This document shows, in pieces, positions 58,544 through 64,000 of a stretch of 64,000 nucleotides of DNA; within the stretch, counting starts at the first letter, position 1; each line of letters begins with the position of its first letter. Source of the DNA: Aquicoccus sp. G2-2 (lineage in GTDB: Bacteria > Pseudomonadota > Alphaproteobacteria > Rhodobacterales > Rhodobacteraceae); the NCBI RefSeq assembly GCF_034555965.1, contig NZ_JAYDCK010000003.1, positions 3,447,501-3,511,500 of the forward strand, read 5' to 3'. The translations under genes were made by a program, and so were the position numbers. The notes below the pieces were generated by a model that worked only from the letters and a program-made list of their open reading frames with translations, did not search any database and was not told the origin of the DNA.

Positions 58544-59913
58544 AGGGCAACCTCCTTTTGCTGTACTGCTTGCGCCGCGCGCGGGGCGAGGCCGACGAGG
58601 GTCAGTGCGGGGCCGGACAGGCGGGCGCGCGATATGTCGGCGGCGAGTTGGGCGAGCGTGGAGGCGATGATCCGCTGTTCGGGGTGGGAGGCGTTCTCCA
58701 CGATGCTGACCGGGGTTGAGGGATCGGCGCCGTGCATCAGCAGGCGCCCCTGAATGAACCGGGCGGCGCGCTTGCCCATGTAGATCGCCGTGACCTCGCC
58801 CCGGCGGGCCAGCCCGCGCCAGTCCTGTTCGGCAAAGCCCTGCATGTCGTGCGCGGTCATCAGGCGGACCTCGTGGTTGCGGCCCCGTTTGGTCAGGCTT
58901 TGGCCAAGGGCTGCCACGCTGGCGGAGGCGGCGGTGATGCCGGGGATAATGGACCAGCCGATGGCCTGCGCGTCGAGCGCGTCGATCTCTTCGTCGAGCC
59001 GCCCGAACACCGTTGGATCGCCGCCTTTGAGCCGCACCACCTGCGCGCCCTCTCTGGCATGGCGGAGCATCAGCGCGTTGATCTCGCTCTGGCGGATGGA
59101 GGGGCCGAAACCTTGTTTGCCTGCGGCGATCAGGACGGCTTCGCGGCGGCAAAGCTCAAGCACCGGCGCAGAGACCAGCCGGTCGTGGATCACCACATCG
59201 GCGGTATCCAGCGCTTTGCGGGCCTTCAGGGTGAGCAACTCTGGATCACCCGGGCCTGCGCCGACGAAGCTGACATGGCCGGGGCGCGGGGTGCGCGCGA
59301 GATGCGCGTCAAGCAGGGACTCAAACGCGGCCTCTTCGTTACCGGGGGTGTCGGAGCGGGTGTTGAAATAGTAGTCCGCCCAGAAATCGCGCTGGGCGCG
59401 GCCCGCGGGCAGAGCCGCCGCGCGGGAGCGGAAGCGTTTGCCGATCTGCGCAAGGCGGCCGATGCTTTGTGGCAGGAGGGCTTCGAACTTCGCCTTGAGC
59501 GCGCGGGCGAGAACCGGTGCGGCGCCTTCGGTGGCGATGGCGATGGTGAGTGGGGCACGATCAACGATGGCGGGGGTGATGAAGTCGCTGTCGTCAAGCT
59601 GATCGACGATATTCACCAGCGCGCCTTCGGCGCGGGCGATTTCGGCGGTGCGGCGGCGCTCTCCCTCGGCTTCATTGGCGGCGTAAAACAGCAGCGCGCC
59701 GCGCACGTCGCCCGCAGCGAGCGCGCGCGGGATCAGTGTGAGCCGCCCCTCGGCAGCCCATTGCGTGAGCGTTGGGGCGGGGGAGGCGCTGAACACTTCG
59801 AGCGTCGCGCGGGTTTTCAGCAACAGCCGCAGCTTGGCCAGCGCAACCTCACCGCCACCCGCGACGGTCACACGTTTGTCTGTCAGGTCGGCAAAGATCG
59901 GGTAGTGGTTCAT
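58540..59913 (-). CDS. cysG: Siroheme synthase (CysG)
   Basis: A 457-residue multifunctional enzyme. The N-terminal Met8-like domain (dehydrogenase and chelatase) has VTVAGGGEVALAKLRLLL, and the C-terminal SUMT domain has FVGAGPGDPELLTLKA, VVRLKGGDPTVFGR and IPGITAASA. It makes the siroheme needed by the CysI protein encoded next. It is the first gene of the operon, with a palindrome upstream. Confidence 0.93.
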   Translation of the reverse strand: MNHYPIFADLTDKRVTVAGGGEVALAKLRLLLKTRATLEVFSASPAPTLTQWAAEGRLTLIPRALAAGDVRGALLFYAANEAEGERRRTAEIARAEGALVNIVDQLDDSDFITPAIVDRAPLTIAIATEGAAPVLARALKAKFEALLPQSIGRLAQIGKRFRSRAAALPAGRAQRDFWADYYFNTRSDTPGNEEAAFESLLDAHLARTPRPGHVSFVGAGPGDPELLTLKARKALDTADVVIHDRLVSAPVLELCRREAVLIAAGKQGFGPSIRQSEINALMLRHAREGAQVVRLKGGDPTVFGRLDEEIDALDAQAIGWSIIPGITAASASVAALGQSLTKRGRNHEVRLMTAHDMQGFAEQDWRGLARRGEVTAIYMGKRAARFIQGRLLMHGADPSTPVSIVENASHPEQRIIASTLAQLAADISRARLSGPALTLVGLAPRAAQAVQQKEVAL

Positions 59914-59935
59914 CGGCCATCCGCCTTTTGAAAAA

Positions 59936-59955
59936 CATTCAATCTTTATAGAATG
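59936..59955. promoter_or_regulatory. Candidate operator upstream of cysG
   Basis: CATTC-AATCTTTATA-GAATG, a perfect 5-bp inverted repeat 23 bases before the cysG start, in an AT-rich stretch; a further GAAT half-site follows near 59966. It could be bound by a sulfur-responsive regulator not in this window. The rest of 59914-60343 holds no gene I can support. Confidence 0.45.
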
Positions 59956-60343
59956 ATTTCCTTTAGAATTGCTATACGGCGCGGCAAATAAGGAAAATAC
60001 GATCTTCTCGTGATAATAAGCGGAACAATATTCAATTCGGGCGTGAATCGCAGGATCACCGGGTCGGGCGCTACGCTTCTTGCGAAACAGGCGCAGGGGA
60101 GGCAGGCGCTTTTGGCGAGCAGCAAGGGCGTTGGCGGTGTCGATTCAGACAGTGAAAATCGGCTATAAGCGCCACCGTCGAGGTTTCGTACAAGACCATC
60201 CGGCGTTGGAGCAACAGGTTTGGTCCGCTGATTGCCCCCTCGATTCTGCTGATTCTTGACGAAGAACGATTCCTGCGCCTGCTGCAAACGCAGCGAAGCC
60301 ATTCAGAATGTCGTGCAGGAAAGCGCCGGCCGGCGCGACCGTC

Positions 60344-61759
60344 TTAGGGCCGGTTCTTCGCGCTGCGAAACCAGCCGCCAACTTCCGTTTCAAACGCCAT
60401 CGCCGCCTGAAATGCGACCTCGTCGCGATAAGCGGGGGCGACGATCTGCAACCCGGTGGGAACGCCGGTCGCGCCAAACCCTGAGGGCACGGAAATCACC
60501 GGGCAGCGACTCATCATGTTGAATGGCGTGGTCAGCAGCCAGCCCAGTTCCGGCGCCACCGGAACGCCTTCGATTTCAAGCTTGTCCGTGGTCGGGTCAA
60601 ATTCGGCCGGGATGGCGGGGATCGCCGTTGTCGGGCAAATCAGACAATCGTAATCCGCCAGCATTGGCCCGAGTTTCCTGTAAGCGTCGCCCGCGACCTC
60701 CAGCGTGCGCACGAAATCACGTGCGGTCGAGCTGAGCGAGTTCTCGGCAAAGGCGCGGCAATAGGTGGTCATCAACTCGGCGTTCGCTTCGAGCTCCTCG
60801 GAAATCGAGCCGCCGAAAATATGGGTGAGATAGGCCATGCAGGCTTCCGGCACTTCCGGCCCCCAGCCAATATCGACCTCCTCGACCGAAGCCCCAAGAG
60901 AGCGGAACACATCGGCAGCGGCGCGCGTGTTGCGCTGCACCTCTTCGCTGATCGTGTAGCTGCCGAGATCCATCGACAGCGCGATCCGCCAGCCCTTGAT
61001 ATCGGGATAATGCGTGGGCAGCGTCAGCTTGGGATAAAGCGATGCGATATCGAGAGGCGTTGGTCCACTCATGACGTTTTGCAGCAGGATCGCATCCTTG
61101 ACCGAACGCGCCAACGGCCCGGTGTGGCAATAGAAATCAAGGTTGAATGGCGGATCGTCAGGGTTGCGGCCATAGGGCGGTTTATACCCCACCACGCCAC
61201 AGCACGATGACGGGATACGGATCGACCCGCCGATATCTGACCCGGTGGCAAGCGACGATGTGCCGCTGGCCAGAGACGCGGCAGACCCGCCGGACGACCC
61301 GCCCGGCGTGAAAGCGGGGTTCCACGGGTTGCGCGTCACCCCCCAGAGCCGGGTCCAGCAGAAACCCGCCACGGAAAATTCCGGTGTTGCCGTGCGGGCG
61401 TGAACAATGGCCCCTTCGTCCAGAATCCGCTGGTTCATCACCGAAGTTTCCTCGGGCACGAAATCCTTGGTGATCAAAGAGCCATATGACGTGGGTTTAC
61501 CGGCAATATGGCTCTCGTCCTTGATCGCCACCGCCAAGCCGTCAAGACAGCCGCGCGGCGCGCCCTTGGCCCAGCGCGCTTCAGAGGCGCGGGCCGCATC
61601 GCGGGCTTCTTCGAAATGCGTGAAGGTAAAGGCGTTGACGATCTCATGGCTCGCCTCGGCCTGTGCAATCTGCGCGTCGAGAAGTTCAACCGGGGAAAGC
61701 GACTTGTCGGCAAACCGCGCAAGCGCCTCTGTCGCGGTCAGGTAGAGGAGATCGGTCAT
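60344..61759 (-). CDS. Amidase-signature hydrolase
   Basis: A 471-residue amidase with an intact Ser-Ser-Lys set: LAVAIKDESHIAG, PGGSSGGSAASLASG and GSDIGGSIRIPSSCCGV. Substrate unknown; the usual length. It is downstream of a polyamine-type ABC importer on the same strand, so it may act on an imported N-acyl polyamine or amide. It is not closely similar to the two amidases of the TRAP cluster outside the signature. Confidence 0.88.
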   Translation of the reverse strand: MTDLLYLTATEALARFADKSLSPVELLDAQIAQAEASHEIVNAFTFTHFEEARDAARASEARWAKGAPRGCLDGLAVAIKDESHIAGKPTSYGSLITKDFVPEETSVMNQRILDEGAIVHARTATPEFSVAGFCWTRLWGVTRNPWNPAFTPGGSSGGSAASLASGTSSLATGSDIGGSIRIPSSCCGVVGYKPPYGRNPDDPPFNLDFYCHTGPLARSVKDAILLQNVMSGPTPLDIASLYPKLTLPTHYPDIKGWRIALSMDLGSYTISEEVQRNTRAAADVFRSLGASVEEVDIGWGPEVPEACMAYLTHIFGGSISEELEANAELMTTYCRAFAENSLSSTARDFVRTLEVAGDAYRKLGPMLADYDCLICPTTAIPAIPAEFDPTTDKLEIEGVPVAPELGWLLTTPFNMMSRCPVISVPSGFGATGVPTGLQIVAPAYRDEVAFQAAMAFETEVGGWFRSAKNRP

Positions 61760-61843
61760 GTATTTGTCCTTGGATTGGCGATGGCGAAAACACCTGCACG
61801 CAATGCGCGGCCCCCGCGCTTACGGTCATTGAAACGCGTCAGG

Positions 61844-61873
61844 AAAGGCCCCGGCGAAGTATCCGGGGCCTTT
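61844..61873 (-). terminator. Hairpin between binding protein and amidase genes
   Basis: AAAGGCCCCGG (61844-61854) pairs with CCGGGGCCTTT (61863-61873), 11 bp with an 8-base loop; on the minus strand the stem ends in TTT. It lies 10 bases after the binding-protein stop, so it probably reduces read-through into the amidase. Confidence 0.75.
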
Positions 61874-61883
61874 GGGGGGTGAC

Positions 61884-62906
61884 TTACTTCTGAAGGTCGG
61901 TCCAGATCCGGGTGTAGAGCTTCTGCACCGCCGGGGAACAGGTCGGGATGAAATGTCCCTTGTCGACAAGGTCTTGGGGGATCACGATTTCCCGCGCGGT
62001 TTTCATGTCTTCAGGCATGTATTTCTCCGACCCTTTTATGCCGTTGGCATAGCGGGCAAAGGCCGAGATCATGGCGGCGTTTTCCGGGTCCATGATGAAG
62101 TTCTGGAAGGTCTTAGCCTCTTCCAAGTTCTTGGCATCTTTCAGAACGGCAACGGAATCCATCCACAACACATACCCTTCTTTCGGATAGCCGTATTCGA
62201 TGTTGGAGTTCTCTAGCCGCATCCGGAAGGTCGACCCATTCCAGTTGACCCCGGCCAACAGATCCTCGGATGCGAATTTCGCGATATTGCCGTAATCCAT
62301 GCCAAGCCAGCTTTCCTTCGCCTTGACGAGCCCATCGCGCACCTTTTTCAGAAGCACCTTGTCGTCTGTGCAAAGCGTGCCACCGTAATACATGATCGCA
62401 AGGCTCATCACGTCGCCCATTTCCGGCACCACGTTGATCTTGCCTTTCAACTCGTCCGGCGGGTCCATGAAGATGGCAGAGGTGTCGATATCGCCCTTGT
62501 AATACTTGGTGTTGACCACGACGCCGGTGGTGCCCCACTGCCATGGCACGGTATAGTGACGGCCCGGATCCCAATCGACATTGATCCAGCGGGGATCGAC
62601 GTTCTTGAAGTTTGGCATCTGGTCGGGCCGGGTTTCCGCCAGCAGCCCTTCGCCCACCCAGATCGGCACATAGGAGGCCGACGGCACCACGATATCATAG
62701 CCGTGGCCGCCGGCCTTTACCTTGGCCAGCGCGGTGTCGTTGCTGTCGAAATCGGTGACTGTCACATGGATGCCGGTTTCGGCCTCGAATTTCTTGATCA
62801 AATCGGGATTGGTGTAATCACCCCAGTTATAGATATTGAGCTCTTGGGCCATGGCCCCCGTGACTGTCAGGGCAAGCGCCGAGGCGGCAATCAGAAGTTT
62901 CTTCAT
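61884..62906 (-). CDS. Polyamine-type ABC substrate-binding protein (PotD/PotF family)
   Basis: A 340-residue periplasmic protein with a signal peptide ending GAMA/QE (residue 20), then LNIYNWGDYTNPDLIKKFE, the classical PotD/PotF opening. GYDIVVPSASYV, PWQWGTTGVVVN and AFARYANGIKG follow. The aromatic and acidic pattern fits putrescine/spermidine-like ligands, but opine or amide substrates are also seen in this family. RBS AAGGAAA precedes the start. Upstream genes are PotC- and PotB-like permeases. Confidence 0.88.
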   Translation of the reverse strand: MKKLLIAASALALTVTGAMAQELNIYNWGDYTNPDLIKKFEAETGIHVTVTDFDSNDTALAKVKAGGHGYDIVVPSASYVPIWVGEGLLAETRPDQMPNFKNVDPRWINVDWDPGRHYTVPWQWGTTGVVVNTKYYKGDIDTSAIFMDPPDELKGKINVVPEMGDVMSLAIMYYGGTLCTDDKVLLKKVRDGLVKAKESWLGMDYGNIAKFASEDLLAGVNWNGSTFRMRLENSNIEYGYPKEGYVLWMDSVAVLKDAKNLEEAKTFQNFIMDPENAAMISAFARYANGIKGSEKYMPEDMKTAREIVIPQDLVDKGHFIPTCSPAVQKLYTRIWTDLQK

Positions 62907-62974
62907 TTCCTTGTCTCCTTGTTGGCAGTGGTTCGGTTTTTTTGTTCCCGGTTCTGCTGACCGGATTTCCCAGT

Positions 62975-63811
62975 CTAATCCTGTTGATTGGTCAGGCGGA
63001 AAAACAGCGACACCAGAATCACCCCGGCGATAAGGATCACGGTGGATATCGCGTTGACCTCCGGGGTGACGGTGCGGCGAAGCTGACCCAGCATGTAGGT
63101 CGGCAACGTGTCCTGCCCTGCGGATTTGACGAATTCGGTGATCACCACGTCATCAAGCGAAATGACAAAAGCCAGCATCAGCCCGGCCACAATTCCCGGC
63201 CACATCAGCGGCAGCGTGATCCGCCGGAACGTCATCCAGCGCGACGCATAAAGATCCTTGGCCGCCGCCTCGAACGACGTATCCATCGTTTCAAGCCGTG
63301 CCCGGATCGGCAGATAGGCGAAGGGAATGCAGAACGCGGTATGCGCGGCGATGAGATAAATCATCCCGGAATAACCAGTCTGCACCTTGATCCACGCAAA
63401 CACGATCAGCAGTGCAACTGCGGTGACAATCTCGGGTACCATCAGCGGCTGGTTGATCAGCGTATAAATCATGGTCTGCCCGGTGAACTTGCGCGTCCGA
63501 GTGGTGGCAAGTGCTGCCATCGTCGCCACCACCGTGGCAATTGTTGCAGCGATGGTTGCCAGTATCAGCGAACGCAACGCAGCATCTTTCACGATCTCGT
63601 TGGCGGCGGCTTCTCTGTACCAATGCAGGCTGAACCCCTGCCACTGCGCCATCGACGTGCCCTCGTTGAACGAAAACGTCACCAGGATCATGATCGGCGC
63701 GTAAATCGTCACGAAGGTCAATATGGCAATGAGGCCAAAGCCGGGAAGTGTGCGCACGGAGTATCCTCGCTGGCGGCGCGCGCGGGGGCTGGTTGCGCTC
63801 GGTTCAGCCAT
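62975..63811 (-). CDS. Polyamine-type ABC permease (PotC-like)
   Basis: A 278-residue permease with six hydrophobic segments and the EAA loop EAAKDLYASRWMTFRRITLPLMWPGIVAG. SFNEGTSMAQWQGFSLHWY is the typical PotC periplasmic stretch. Start 63811 overlaps the PotB-like stop by 8 bases, so the two are translated together. Confidence 0.9.
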   Translation of the reverse strand: MAEPSATSPRARRQRGYSVRTLPGFGLIAILTFVTIYAPIMILVTFSFNEGTSMAQWQGFSLHWYREAAANEIVKDAALRSLILATIAATIATVVATMAALATTRTRKFTGQTMIYTLINQPLMVPEIVTAVALLIVFAWIKVQTGYSGMIYLIAAHTAFCIPFAYLPIRARLETMDTSFEAAAKDLYASRWMTFRRITLPLMWPGIVAGLMLAFVISLDDVVITEFVKSAGQDTLPTYMLGQLRRTVTPEVNAISTVILIAGVILVSLFFRLTNQQD

Positions 63812-64000
63812 CGGCCTGCTCCTTTGAGGTAATGCGGACATACCACATCAGCGCGATGATCGTGGCCGCCATCAACATCAGCGACAGTGCAGCACCCAGC
63901 GGCCAGTTGCGGCCCGCTCCGAATTGCAGATCAATCAGGTTGCCGAACATCAGGTTCTTGCCGCCGCCCAGCACCCGCGGCGTGACGTAAGCCCCGAGGC
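63804..64000 (-). CDS. Polyamine-type ABC permease (PotB-like), C-terminal part only
   Basis: The frame reads in from the right edge of the window and ends at 63804. The visible 65 residues contain LGAYVTPRVLGGGKNLMFG and a last membrane helix (LSLMLMAATIIALMWY), matching the C-terminus of PotB-type permeases. The start lies outside the window. Confidence 0.85.
   Translation of the reverse strand, partial: LGAYVTPRVLGGGKNLMFGNLIDLQFGAGRNWPLGAALSLMLMAATIIALMWYVRITSKEQADG

Noticed and set aside
58732-59931. 399-codon plus-strand frame over cysG
   Set aside because: Antisense shadow of a well-supported siroheme synthase.

Overview
The window looks like a chromosomal piece of a Rhodobacteraceae (Roseobacter-group) alphaproteobacterium. 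This rests on the rRNA sequence, the NepR/PhyR/EcfG general stress module, the EPS-associated MarR regulator, TRAP and quaternary-amine ABC transporters, and a compact cysG-DUF2849-cysI-cysH-DUF934 sulfate-assimilation operon. All product names come from reading motifs and overall protein layout; no database search was possible.

Layout. 1-3281: end of an rRNA operon (23S, 5S, terminator). The helix-25 region of the 23S carries a long inserted stem whose loop encodes an apparently intact PagL-type lipid A deacylase (178-693). 3433-4515: TDT-family transporter. 4831-19894: a surface-polysaccharide cluster, almost all on the minus strand and tightly coupled by ATGA overlaps. It makes UDP-L-FucNAc (FnlA/B/C), a UDP-2,3-diacetamido-glucuronic acid precursor (WbpA/B/D/E) and probably a 4-amino sugar, with an initiating sugar transferase, two glycosyltransferases, flippase, polymerase and an EPS-type MarR regulator. 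20329-35905: a general stress hub. PhyR, NepR, EcfG and an HWE-type kinase lie among small envelope and stress proteins, most of which have a readable EcfG-type promoter (GGAAC, 16-17 bases, CGTT or TGTT). A quaternary-amine ABC transporter sits inside this region. 36022-42929: redox genes (glutaredoxin-MauE fusion with a CsoR regulator, FAD monooxygenase, PQQ dehydrogenase, CHRD protein, ferredoxin-NADP reductase). 43334-55234: a TetR-controlled catabolic cluster with a TRAP transporter, two amidases, a PHP-like DUF3604 protein, an omega-aminotransferase and a semialdehyde dehydrogenase. 55441-59913: assimilatory sulfate reduction. 60344-64000: an amidase with a polyamine-type ABC importer, running off the right edge.

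How it fits together. The stress hub combines the regulators and at least eight probable target transcripts in about 21 kb, so the regulon can be partly read off the sequence. The catabolic cluster reads as a path: import an amide, cleave it, transaminate the released omega-amino acid, oxidise the semialdehyde. Its substrate is unknown, and the DUF3604 protein is the least understood part.

Caveat. Seven genes are interrupted by single-base length changes, six of them in runs of five or seven identical bases. Every one returns to a full-length frame if one base is added or removed. This suggests base-calling error, but all seven lie in the polysaccharide and TRAP/amidase clusters, so decay or phase variation cannot be excluded.
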